The notes under the pieces were generated by a model. That model saw only the letters and a list, made by a program, of their open reading frames with translations. It was not told the DNA's origin and ran no database searches. A program made the position numbers and the translations under genes. A stretch of DNA of 64,000 bases from Microbacterium sp. 70-16 (GTDB taxonomy: Bacteria; Actinomycetota; Actinomycetes; Actinomycetales; Microbacteriaceae), in contig NZ_MKTQ01000028.1 in NCBI RefSeq assembly GCF_001898315.1, positions 122,832 to 186,831 of the forward strand. The letters are read 5' to 3'. Positions 7,849 through 16,019 of this stretch are shown here, in pieces (the first letter of the stretch is position 1; the number at the start of each line of letters is the position of its first letter).

Positions 7849-8713
7849 GTGGGGCCGGGGCGACAAACCGGGTGGTGAGCTCACCGATGCCCGAGATGCG
7901 GACGGTGACCGCATCGCCGGGGGCGAGAGGGCGATGGGATGCCTGTGCCTCGGGCAGCTTCTGCGGCGTGCCGGTGGAGATGACGTCCCCCGGCTCGAGG
8001 GTCATCACCTGGCTGAGGTGGTGCACGACGAAGGCCACCGAGAAGATCGTCGTCGACGTCGACTGCGAGACCGTGACGACACCGTCGCGCACGACCTCGA
8101 CGAGCACGTCCTGCGGGTCGGGCGCCTCGTCGGTCGTGACGATCCACGGCCCGAGCGGCGCGAACCCGTCGGAGCACTTGCCGAGCGCCCACTGGCTCTG
8201 CCGCCGCTGCCACGCGCGGTCGGAGACGTCGTTGAGGATCGTGTAGCCGCCGACGTGGTCGAGCGCGTCGTCGAGCGACACCTCGTGCGCGCGCCGCGCG
8301 ATGACGATCGCGAGTTCGCCCTCGTAGTCGGCATCCACGGCCCCGGCCGGAATCACGACGTCGTCGCTCGCGCCGGCAAGCGTGTTCGGCGTCTTGACGA
8401 ACACGTCGGGGAACTCCGGGTCGTCGGCGGTCGGGTCGACGCCGTCGGGCACATGACCGCGGTAGTTGTAGCCGAGGCAGAGGATCTTGCTCGGCGTCAC
8501 GGGAGCAGCCAGCGTCAGCTCGGCGAGCGCCGGAGAAGAGGCGTCGGCGGATGCCGCGGCTTCCTCCGCGCGCTGCCGCGCCGCGCCGCCGCCGGCAGCG
8601 CCCAGAACCTCCCGCACGCTGTCTTCGAGAAGAGCGACCCGGTCGGTGCCTTCGACCTCGACGACGACGCCGGCACGCGCGCCCGCGTCGGTGCGGACCG
8701 TGACGAGCCTCAC
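7838..8713 (-). CDS. Fumarylacetoacetate hydrolase (FAH) family protein
   Basis: 291 residues. A short N-terminal domain is followed by the FAH fold from about residue 80: I-L-C-L-G-Y-N-Y, then D-V-F-V-K-T-P-N, the metal-binding region D-A-D-Y-E-G-E-L-A-I-V-I, then D-V-S-D-R-A-W-Q and the late S-T-G-T-P. Members hydrolyse or hydrate 2-keto acids with a divalent metal. In this operon a role on a keto-deoxy sugar acid is plausible, but the substrate is not shown. GTG at 8713 overlaps the GH88 stop (GTGA). The stop codon at 7838-7840 lies inside repeat family C, which therefore encodes the last residues. Confidence 0.88.
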   Translation of the reverse strand: MRLVTVRTDAGARAGVVVEVEGTDRVALLEDSVREVLGAAGGGAARQRAEEAAASADASSPALAELTLAAPVTPSKILCLGYNYRGHVPDGVDPTADDPEFPDVFVKTPNTLAGASDDVVIPAGAVDADYEGELAIVIARRAHEVSLDDALDHVGGYTILNDVSDRAWQRRQSQWALGKCSDGFAPLGPWIVTTDEAPDPQDVLVEVVRDGVVTVSQSTSTTIFSVAFVVHHLSQVMTLEPGDVISTGTPQKLPEAQASHRPLAPGDAVTVRISGIGELTTRFVAPAPPGR

Positions 8714-9915
8714 CAGTACGTCACCCACTCCGGGCGCACGAGCCGCGTCAGCGCCTCGAGGTAGAAGTAGTCGCCCCACAGCGTGCCCTCGTCGACGCCG
8801 TTGTCCTTCGGCAGGTCGTAGACGCTGTGCAGCAGGAGCCCGTCGGCATCGCCGGGCTGCGCGGGCGTGTAGCCGGCGATCAGGTCGGCGACGAGTGTCT
8901 CGGCGAGCGCGTGGGCACGGGCGGCGCGCTCGGCGTCGGGGTCGACGCGGGCCAGCTCGAGGAATCCGCACGCCGCGATCGCGGCCGCCGAACTATCGCG
9001 CGGTGCCGGGTTCTCGTCGGTGTAGACGAGGTCCCAGTAGGGCACGCCGTCGGCGGGCAGGTGCGACAGGAAGTACTCGGCGCACCGCCAGGCGGATTCG
9101 AGCAGGCGCTCGTCTCCGGTCGCGCGGTAGTTGATCGCGAAGCCGTAGACGCCCCACGCCTGACCGCGCGCCCAGCACGAGTCGTCGAAGGCGCCCTGTT
9201 CGGTCGCGCCGCGCAACGGCTCGCCCGTGACGGTGTCCCAGTAGAAGGTGTGGAACGTCGAGTTGTCGGGGCGCAGGATGTGCTCGCGCAGCTGGGCGGT
9301 GTGGCGACGCACGGCATCCGCGAATCGCTCGTCACCGGTCTGCTCGTGCGCCCACGTCAGCAGCGGCATGTTCATGAGGCTGTCGATGATGGTGCGGCCG
9401 GACTGCTGCGGGTCGGAGAGATCTCCCCAGGCCTGGATGATGCCGGCCGGCTCGAGGAACCGGCGCATGAGGTGCTCGGCGGCATCGAGGCCCGCGTCAC
9501 GGGCATCCGCACGCTCTGCCTCGGACTCTGCCAGCCGCGCGGCGGTGAGCGACCCGAGGCTGTAGAGGAAGCCGAGGTCGTGCGTGTCGAGGTCGTGCTC
9601 GGCGCGCACGCGCTGCGCGAAGTCGACGGCGTGGCGCTGCGCGGCGGCGCGGTACTGCTCGTCGCCGGTCAGCTCCCAGGCGAGCCACTGCTGGCCGACC
9701 CAGAAGCTTGTCGTCCAGCCGCGGTTCGCGCCGACGGGGAACCCGGGGATCGCGGGGCGGATCTGGTAGCGGTCGCCGCGCGTCGTGTCGTCGGGGTAGG
9801 CGTCGCCGTGCAGCGTGATGTTGCGCTGCACGGTCTGCAGCGCCGCGTCGAGGGCGGCCGAGACAGTGGCCGCATCGAGCGCACGCGCGCCGTCGGTACG
9901 GGGGGTGGAAGCCAT
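8710..9915 (-). CDS. GH88 unsaturated glucuronyl hydrolase
   Basis: 401 residues matching the six-hairpin GH88 fold. The two conserved aspartates are visible: D113 in T-H-D-L-G-F and D178 in T-I-I-D-S-L-M-N. Further typical patches are W-A-R-G-Q-A-W-G-V-Y-G and S-A-A-A-I-A-A-C-G. The enzyme removes 4,5-unsaturated uronic acid from the end of lyase-made oligosaccharides by hydrating the double bond, and no signal peptide is seen, so it should act in the cytoplasm on imported oligomers. The released sugar would feed KduI and KduD. GH105 is a less likely alternative. Confidence 0.93.
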   Translation of the reverse strand: MASTPRTDGARALDAATVSAALDAALQTVQRNITLHGDAYPDDTTRGDRYQIRPAIPGFPVGANRGWTTSFWVGQQWLAWELTGDEQYRAAAQRHAVDFAQRVRAEHDLDTHDLGFLYSLGSLTAARLAESEAERADARDAGLDAAEHLMRRFLEPAGIIQAWGDLSDPQQSGRTIIDSLMNMPLLTWAHEQTGDERFADAVRRHTAQLREHILRPDNSTFHTFYWDTVTGEPLRGATEQGAFDDSCWARGQAWGVYGFAINYRATGDERLLESAWRCAEYFLSHLPADGVPYWDLVYTDENPAPRDSSAAAIAACGFLELARVDPDAERAARAHALAETLVADLIAGYTPAQPGDADGLLLHSVYDLPKDNGVDEGTLWGDYFYLEALTRLVRPEWVTYW

Positions 9916-9933
9916 GGGGAGATCTTTCTGGAG

Positions 9934-10584
9934 TCAGGCGCGCACGTCGGCGGACACGGGCTCGGGGTGCAGCGTGTGGCGGCTGTTCGTCCATGCGAGG
10001 TAGAACACGGGCGAGGCGAGCGCCGACAGCGCGAGCAGGGGGACATTGACGAACACGACCGCGAACACGACGAGCGCGACGAGGCTGAACAGCGTCAGGT
10101 ACCAGCGGTGCACGCCGAACCAGGCGGCACGGCGCACGGCATCACGCACACGGATGCCCGGTTCGTCGGCGATCGCGACGAGGGCGAGGAGGCCTGTGCC
10201 GGCGACGAGGGCGCCCGTCACCGCCAGCACGACCATCGCGGCCTGCGCGTACGGGCCGTCGGCGAAGAAGCGGACGTCGACCAGCAGCACGACCGCGATC
10301 GCGACGACGGCGAGCGCCAGCAGGCTCGCGCGGCGCCACGTGGCGCGGTAGCCGCGGCCGAACGCGCGGAAGGTGTTCTCGTCGGCGTGGGCGAACGCCG
10401 TGAAGGCGGCGGTCAGACCGGGCGCCGCGATGACGGCGGCGAGCGCGACCAGCGGCCACGTCGCGAACGCGTCGGTGAACATCAGCAGCACGATCAGCGG
10501 CGCGGCCGTGAGGGCGAGCATGACGTTGACGGCGACGGCAGTGCCCAGGGCATCCATCGCCCCCTGGATCTTCTCGAAGCGCAT
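9934..10584 (-). CDS. YesL-like (DUF624) membrane protein
   Basis: 216 residues with five or six hydrophobic segments, beginning M-R-F-E-K-I-Q-G-A-M-D-A. DUF624/YesL proteins are typically encoded beside sugar ABC transporters and polysaccharide-degradation genes, as here, and are of unknown function. It follows the MalG-type permease by two bases, so it is clearly cotranscribed. No enzyme motif is visible. Confidence 0.8.
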   Translation of the reverse strand: MRFEKIQGAMDALGTAVAVNVMLALTAAPLIVLLMFTDAFATWPLVALAAVIAAPGLTAAFTAFAHADENTFRAFGRGYRATWRRASLLALAVVAIAVVLLVDVRFFADGPYAQAAMVVLAVTGALVAGTGLLALVAIADEPGIRVRDAVRRAAWFGVHRWYLTLFSLVALVVFAVVFVNVPLLALSALASPVFYLAWTNSRHTLHPEPVSADVRA

Positions 10585-10586
10585 GA

Positions 10587-11492
10587 TCAGCCCTTCAGTC
10601 CCGAGGTCGCGATGCCTTCGACGAAGAACCGCTGGCCGAGCAGGAAGATGATCGCGATCGGGATGACCGAGACGGTCAGACCGGTGAAGAGCATCGCGTA
10701 GTCGGCGTCGAGGTTGTTCGCGACGAAGTTCTTCAGCCCCAGCTGGACCGTCCAGTTCTCCTTGCTGCGCAGGTACAGCAGCGGACCGAGGTAGTCGTTC
10801 CACGTGTTGACGAAGGTCAGCAGCGCGAGGGAGGCGAGCGCTGGTGCCGACAGGGGCAGCATGATGCGCGCCCAGATCGAATACTCGTTGAGGCCGTCGA
10901 TGCGAGCCGCTTCGCTGAGCTCTTCGGGGATCGACTCGAAGTACTGCTTCATGAGGAACACGCCGAAGGCGCCGAACGCCTGCAGGACGATGATCGCGAG
11001 CAGCGTGTTCGTCAGGTGCGCCTGGGCCAGCATGATGTACTGCGGGATCATGTACGACTGCCACGGCACGGCGATCGTGGCGAGGTAGACGAGGAACAGC
11101 ACGTCGCGCCCGGGGAAACGGACCTTCGCGAAGCCGTAGGCGGCGAACGATCCGGTCAGCACCTGCAGGAAGGTGACGACTGTCGACAGCACGATCGTGT
11201 TGCGCAGCCAGGTCGCCATGTCGGTCTTGGTCCACAGATCGACGTAGTGCTCCCAGTGCCAGGTGTCGGGCAGCCAGCGCACCGGCACCGAGAAGACCTC
11301 GTTCGAGTCCTTGAACGAGCTGAGCACCATCCACGCGAACGGGATGAGCAGGGCCAGGGCGAACGCGACGAGCAGGATGCTGCCGACGACGCGCACGATC
11401 GTGCTGCGGACGGCGCCCTTCTCGCGCTGGGGCTCGGGGAAAGTCGCCGGCGCCGACACCGGCGGCGCTTCGGTCAGTTCGGGGGCGGACAT
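10587..11492 (-). CDS. Carbohydrate ABC transporter permease (MalG type)
   Basis: 301 residues with six predicted membrane segments, the first near 35-57. The cytoplasmic loop that docks the ATPase has the EAA signature E-A-A-R-I-D-G at 194-200, followed by I-M-L-P-L-S-A-P. It pairs with the MalF-type permease 11492-12433 and the binding protein 12532-13791. The ATG overlaps the partner's stop by one base. No ATPase gene is in the window, so a shared housekeeping ATPase of the MsiK type is inferred. Confidence 0.94.
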   Translation of the reverse strand: MSAPELTEAPPVSAPATFPEPQREKGAVRSTIVRVVGSILLVAFALALLIPFAWMVLSSFKDSNEVFSVPVRWLPDTWHWEHYVDLWTKTDMATWLRNTIVLSTVVTFLQVLTGSFAAYGFAKVRFPGRDVLFLVYLATIAVPWQSYMIPQYIMLAQAHLTNTLLAIIVLQAFGAFGVFLMKQYFESIPEELSEAARIDGLNEYSIWARIMLPLSAPALASLALLTFVNTWNDYLGPLLYLRSKENWTVQLGLKNFVANNLDADYAMLFTGLTVSVIPIAIIFLLGQRFFVEGIATSGLKG

Positions 11493-12433
11493 CAGGCACT
11501 CCGCTTCTTGTTGATGAAGAACTGGATGACCGTCGCACCCAGGCAGATCGCGAACAGGACGACAGCGGCGGCCGACGCGTAGCCGAACTTCGACTCGATG
11601 AAGCCCTTCTGGTAGATGAACTGCGACAGCACGACGGTCGCCTGGTTCGGGGCGGAGGTGCCGCCCGGCGAGAGCACGATGATGAGGTCGAAGATCTTGA
11701 ACGAGGCGATCGTCAGCAGCACGGTGACGAGGAACATCGTCGGGCGGATGCCCGGGAGAGTCACGTTCCAGAACCGCTGCAGGGCGTTCGTGCCGTCCAT
11801 GCGGGCGGCTTCGTAGAGCTCGCGGGGCACGGTCTGCAGGCCTGCGAGGAACAGGATCATGTAGTAGCCCATGTCACGCCACGTGCTGATGATGACGATG
11901 GCGGGCATCGCCCATTCCTGCGAGGTCAGCCACCCGGGAGGGTTGGCGATGCCGATGAAGCGCAGGAACTCGTTGATCGGACCGTAGTCGGGGCTGAACA
12001 GCAGGTTCCACACGAGCGCGATCGCGACGATCGAGGTGATGTAGGGGAAGAACGCCGCAGTGCGGAAGAAGGCGACACCACGCAGCTTCGTGTTCAGCAG
12101 CAGCGCGAGGCCGAGCGAGACCGCGATCGTCAGCGGCACGTGCATGACGGCGTAGTAGAAGGTGTTGACGACCGAGCGGCCGAACAGCGGGTCGGAGACG
12201 AGCTTCTCGAAGTTGCCGAAGCCGATGAAGTCACCCTTGCCGAAGATGTTGTAGTCCGTCAGCGACACGTAGAACAGCGTGATGACGGGGATCAGGGTGA
12301 TGATCGCGAAGCCGATGAAGTTCGGCAGGATGAAGCTCCAGCCGATCATGGTGTTGCGCAGCGTCAGCTTGGAACGGCGGTTCTTCAGTGGGGTGGGCGG
12401 TGAGCCGATCGCATCGGCGGTGGCGCTCGTCAT
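11492..12433 (-). CDS. Carbohydrate ABC transporter permease (MalF/UgpA type)
   Basis: 313 residues from ATG 12433; the longer frame upstream has no ribosome site. Six membrane segments are visible, beginning N-T-M-I-G-W-S-F-I-L-P. The EAA loop reads E-A-A-R-M-D-G-T-N, followed by L-P-G-I-R-P. It forms the inner-membrane channel with the MalG-type partner downstream, for the substrate delivered by the lipoprotein encoded just upstream. Confidence 0.94.
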   Translation of the reverse strand: MTSATADAIGSPPTPLKNRRSKLTLRNTMIGWSFILPNFIGFAIITLIPVITLFYVSLTDYNIFGKGDFIGFGNFEKLVSDPLFGRSVVNTFYYAVMHVPLTIAVSLGLALLLNTKLRGVAFFRTAAFFPYITSIVAIALVWNLLFSPDYGPINEFLRFIGIANPPGWLTSQEWAMPAIVIISTWRDMGYYMILFLAGLQTVPRELYEAARMDGTNALQRFWNVTLPGIRPTMFLVTVLLTIASFKIFDLIIVLSPGGTSAPNQATVVLSQFIYQKGFIESKFGYASAAAVVLFAICLGATVIQFFINKKRSA

Positions 12434-12531
12434 GGCGACTTCCCGGTGTTTCCTACGTGATGAAAAGTGGGTGGGGGCCGGTGCCGGGCGCTGGGCGCCC
12501 GGCACCGGATGCGCTACGCGGGTAGCGCGCC

Positions 12532-13791
12532 TCAGAGAGCCTTGAACGCCGCTTCGGCGTCGGCGATGGCCTGGTCGATGGACTTGGCCTTCGTCAGGAT
12601 CTCGGTGTGCAGCGTGCCGAGGATCGTCTGGACCGCGGCGGTGTCGTTCGACGTCGGGTTCTCGGGACGGGTGTCGTGCGTCGACCAGGCGAACTTCGAC
12701 ACGTCGTCGGTGGGAACGCCGTCGACGGCGAAGTAGGCATCCACGACCGCGTCGGACGTGTTGGCCGGCGTGATGCCGATCGCGGCGAGCTTGGCGGCCG
12801 CCTCATCGCTGAACGCGTACTCGAGGAACTGCTTGGCCACGTCGACCTTCTCGGGCGCGATCGCGGCGTTGATGCCGAAACCGGTCGGGTCACCGAAGGT
12901 CACCGGGTTGTCGATGGTCGACGAGTCGACCTGCGGGATCGGCGCGAAGCCCCAGTTGAACGTGTCGGCTTCACCGGATGCCTGCTGCGAGAGCAGCGTC
13001 GCAACGTACCACGTGCCCATGGGCAGCATCGCGGCGTGCTGCTTGCCGAACTCACCCTGGTAGGTGGGGCTGTTCGCGCTCGAGGTCGCGAAGTCGATCT
13101 GGTAGCCGGCGTCTTCGCGGGCGAGGCGCCGCTCGTACAGGTCGGTCATGTACGAGTAGTCACCCGAGAAGATGTCGCCGTCGAACTGCGCGTTCGCGAA
13201 GCCCTGCGTCGTGGACTGCCAGCGGTGCTCGTACGTGCCGTAGTGGTCGGCCGTGGTCAGCGCCGCGGCGGCCGCGTCGTAGTCATCCCACGTCCACGAG
13301 CCGTCGGGGTAGTCCACGCCTGCCGCGTCGAAGATGTCCTTGTTGTAGAACAGGACCCACGAGTCCTGGCGGTACGGCGTGCCGTACTGCACACCGTCGA
13401 CCGAGTACGAGTCGGCACCGCTGACCGAAGCCGGGATGTCGATGTCGGAGACGTCGAGCAGCTGGCCACCGTCGACGAGCGTCGGGACGTACTTGACCTC
13501 CTTCTGCGTGATGATGTCGGGTGCCGCGCCGGCGCCGAGGTCGGCGGTCAGCAGCGTGTTGTACTCGGCGGGGTCATACTCGACGACCTCGACTTTGTTG
13601 CCGGTTGCCTCTTCGAACCCGTCAGCGAGGAGCTGGAACTCGGGCGTCGTGTCGATGCTCCAGCCCGACAGGGTCAGGGTGACCGGGCCGTCGGCCGTGG
13701 TCTCCGTGTCGGAGGTGGTGCCGCTGCATGCGGCGAGCGACAGCGCCGTGACGACGGCCAGGCCGCCGGCGATTGCGAACTTGCGGTTCAT
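12532..13791 (-). CDS. ABC transporter sugar-binding lipoprotein
   Basis: 419 residues, extracellular solute-binding family 1. The signal peptide is lipoprotein type: a K/R start, a hydrophobic core and lipobox L-A-A-C with the lipidated C22. The mature protein has the usual W-I/T-L-S-G-W, A-P-D-I-I and G-T-P-Y-R-Q-D-S-W-V-L-F-Y-N-K patterns. It follows the DUF2264 gene by 52 bases and has an AAAGGAGCA ribosome site. Ligand is inferred to be an unsaturated-uronate oligosaccharide from the operon, not from sequence. Confidence 0.94.
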   Translation of the reverse strand: MNRKFAIAGGLAVVTALSLAACSGTTSDTETTADGPVTLTLSGWSIDTTPEFQLLADGFEEATGNKVEVVEYDPAEYNTLLTADLGAGAAPDIITQKEVKYVPTLVDGGQLLDVSDIDIPASVSGADSYSVDGVQYGTPYRQDSWVLFYNKDIFDAAGVDYPDGSWTWDDYDAAAAALTTADHYGTYEHRWQSTTQGFANAQFDGDIFSGDYSYMTDLYERRLAREDAGYQIDFATSSANSPTYQGEFGKQHAAMLPMGTWYVATLLSQQASGEADTFNWGFAPIPQVDSSTIDNPVTFGDPTGFGINAAIAPEKVDVAKQFLEYAFSDEAAAKLAAIGITPANTSDAVVDAYFAVDGVPTDDVSKFAWSTHDTRPENPTSNDTAAVQTILGTLHTEILTKAKSIDQAIADAEAAFKAL

Positions 13792-13843
13792 GTGTCTTGC
13801 TGCTCCTTTGCGATTGCTGTGGTCCCTGCTCTGGGCCCTCGGG

Positions 13844-15835
13844 TCACCGTTCCGCCACAGCGGATCGGGGGTCTGTGATGGCGTGGACGGTGCGGGCACC
13901 GTCCGGCCACAGGATGGATGCCTCGTCGCCGGACAGGCTCACGACGGGAGCATCCGAGTCGGTTCCGGCGAGTGCGATCGCCGTGACGGTCCACTCCCCC
14001 GGCACGGCCGGGTACTCGATGACCGGAACGGTCGCGAACGCGCCCAGGGGGCTCGCGGTGCGACGCTGCTCGAGACGCGCCGTGCCGCCGGCGCTGCCGA
14101 CGACCGTGCTGACGAGTGCGCCGCGGCGGGCGGATGCCGTGGTATCCATCGCCTCTGCCGTCACGGCAGCGGCGTCGTCGGCGGCGAGCGCCCAGCCGCC
14201 GACGCGCAGGCGCACGGCGGTGCCGTCGATGCCGGGCTCGAGGTCGTCGATGCGAGCGCAGCGCACTTCCCACGCGCCGCGGACGAGCGAGACGGTCGTC
14301 AGGTGACCGGCGAAGGTGACCTCGCCCGTGATGCCCGAGCCGTGCCGGATCTGCACAGCGGCCGGGTCGATCCAGTGCGCGTGGGTCGTGGATGCCGCGA
14401 CGCCCACGCCGCCCGCCGAGTCGTCGCCACCCGTGCCGCCGTCGATGCGCAGCGCCGCCAGCTCCATCGCGGCGCGGTGCGTCGCGCGACCGCGGTCGTC
14501 GACGAGGGCGACCGACTGCTCGAGCGGCTCGGCCCACGCGTCGCCGTTCAGCAGCGGCGACGTCGCGGTGGAATACCCGATGCGCGCGTACAGCGGCGAG
14601 TCGCCGACGACGTCGCCGGGGTGCGCGTGGTCGGTGCCGTGGTTGATGGCGCGCACGATGCCGTCTGCCGCGGTCGCCGAGACGATCCATCCGGCGGGGG
14701 CGACGAGGCGCAACTGGTCTGCCTCCTGCGCGGGCAGTTCCTCGGCCGGCGCTGACCACACCGGGTGGTCGGCCGGCAGCGCGATGCCGAGCATGCCCTT
14801 GGTCGCCCAGTACGGCGACGCCGGGCCGGAGTAGTTCTGCGCGAGGCGACGCCACGGCCCGTGCCAACCCATCGTGAGCAGGTCGCCGTCATCCGGCGCG
14901 CCGTGCTCGGCGAAGTGCGCGACGATCGAGGATGCCGCGACCCGCAACCGACCGAGCGACACCGAGGGCACTTCGGCGAAGGCGCCGACCCAGAAGGGGG
15001 CGGCCGCCGCGAACCGGTAGATGAGGCTGCGGCCCTGGAGGAGGGGGGATCCGTCGCCGCCGACGAGGGTCACGGCATCTTGCAGGAACCGGTCAAGCGC
15101 GGCGATGTCGCCAGCGGTGCGCCCGCCCGTGAGTTCGCCGGCACCCTGCATGCGCGACCACAGCACGGGGTAGAGGTGCAGCGCCCAGCCGACGTAGTGG
15201 TCGTACGAGCGCTCGTCGCCATCAGAGAGCCAGCCGTCGCCGCGCACGAACGAGTCGTGCCGGGCGAGGTCGGCGGCGATGTCCTGCGCCGACCACGGGC
15301 CACCGACCGAGCGCAGGAAGGTCTCGACGACGATGCGGAACCACACCCAGTTGGTCTGCGGGTAGGTCTCGTCGCCGACGACGGGCGCGAGATAGGCGAT
15401 GACGCGCTGCTGCGTGAGCGCGTCGAGGCCGTCCCAGATCCACGCGCGGGTCATGTCGAGGATGAGCGCGATCGAGGCCGCCTCGACCTTGGCCTGCGCG
15501 TGCTCGTCCATCCGCACCCAGCGGTTGGGGTTCTCGGGGTCGACACCGGCGGCGATGCCGCGCGAGTAGTCGGCGATGAGCTGGTCCACTCCTTCGCCGC
15601 GCGCGCCCGCGATGCGGAAGCCCGCGAGCAGGAACGTGCGCGCGAAGCCTTCGAGCCCATCGACGGCTCGGCCGTAGCCGCCCTCGTCGCCCGGCGGCGT
15701 GATGCGGGCGAAGTCGTCGGATGCCCAGGCGCGGGCACCGGCGAGAAGCCGATCGGCGTGGGCGAGCCACTGCTCGCGAGACCAGTCGCGCACGAGCGGT
15801 GCGCTCGGCGCCGCTGCGGTGGTCTGGTCGCTCAC
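13844..15835 (-). CDS. DUF2264 domain-containing protein
   Basis: 663 residues. The N-terminal two thirds resemble DUF2264: helical-hairpin repeats with S-R-E-Q-W, G-L-E-G-F-A-R-T, N-R-W-V-R-M, D-G-W-L-S-D-G-D-E-R-S-Y-D-H-Y and the final P-Y-W-A-T-K-G-M motif. The C-terminal third is beta-rich. Members are common in glycan-degradation loci and resemble polysaccharide-lyase or hydrolase scaffolds, but no activity is established to my knowledge. No signal peptide, so cytoplasmic. GTG 15835 with AGGGAGAA is preferred to the ATG at 15880. First gene of the minus-strand uronate operon. Confidence 0.85.
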   Translation of the reverse strand: MSDQTTAAAPSAPLVRDWSREQWLAHADRLLAGARAWASDDFARITPPGDEGGYGRAVDGLEGFARTFLLAGFRIAGARGEGVDQLIADYSRGIAAGVDPENPNRWVRMDEHAQAKVEAASIALILDMTRAWIWDGLDALTQQRVIAYLAPVVGDETYPQTNWVWFRIVVETFLRSVGGPWSAQDIAADLARHDSFVRGDGWLSDGDERSYDHYVGWALHLYPVLWSRMQGAGELTGGRTAGDIAALDRFLQDAVTLVGGDGSPLLQGRSLIYRFAAAAPFWVGAFAEVPSVSLGRLRVAASSIVAHFAEHGAPDDGDLLTMGWHGPWRRLAQNYSGPASPYWATKGMLGIALPADHPVWSAPAEELPAQEADQLRLVAPAGWIVSATAADGIVRAINHGTDHAHPGDVVGDSPLYARIGYSTATSPLLNGDAWAEPLEQSVALVDDRGRATHRAAMELAALRIDGGTGGDDSAGGVGVAASTTHAHWIDPAAVQIRHGSGITGEVTFAGHLTTVSLVRGAWEVRCARIDDLEPGIDGTAVRLRVGGWALAADDAAAVTAEAMDTTASARRGALVSTVVGSAGGTARLEQRRTASPLGAFATVPVIEYPAVPGEWTVTAIALAGTDSDAPVVSLSGDEASILWPDGARTVHAITDPRSAVAER

Positions 15836-15924
15836 GGCTTCTCCCTTGAAGTACTCAGTGTCGGGAACAACCCCGAACACTTTGGGAGATTAGCAATCCA
15901 AACCGATCACCACAAGTCCTTGTT

Positions 15925-15955
15925 TGAATCGTAATGATCGTTTATGATCGATTCA
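15925..15955. promoter_or_regulatory. Candidate operator in the divergent uronate promoter region
   Basis: In the 184-base gap between divergent operons, TGAATCG (15925-15931) and CGATTCA (15949-15955) form an inverted repeat. Inside it ATGATCG occurs twice in direct order, ten bases apart. The patch is AT-rich compared with its surroundings. The DeoR-LacI hybrid encoded at 17999 is the obvious candidate to bind it and control both directions; this is inferred. Confidence 0.5.
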
Positions 15956-16019
15956 TAGGCTCAGTTCAGGTTCCTGAACAGAGATCCCGTGCAGATATCT
16001 CAGCGCAGAGAGGCTTCAG

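Noticed and set aside
7226..8764. 512-residue plus-strand frame
   Set aside because: Mirror of kduD and the FAH gene with low-complexity composition; the minus-strand genes have clear motifs and coupled starts.
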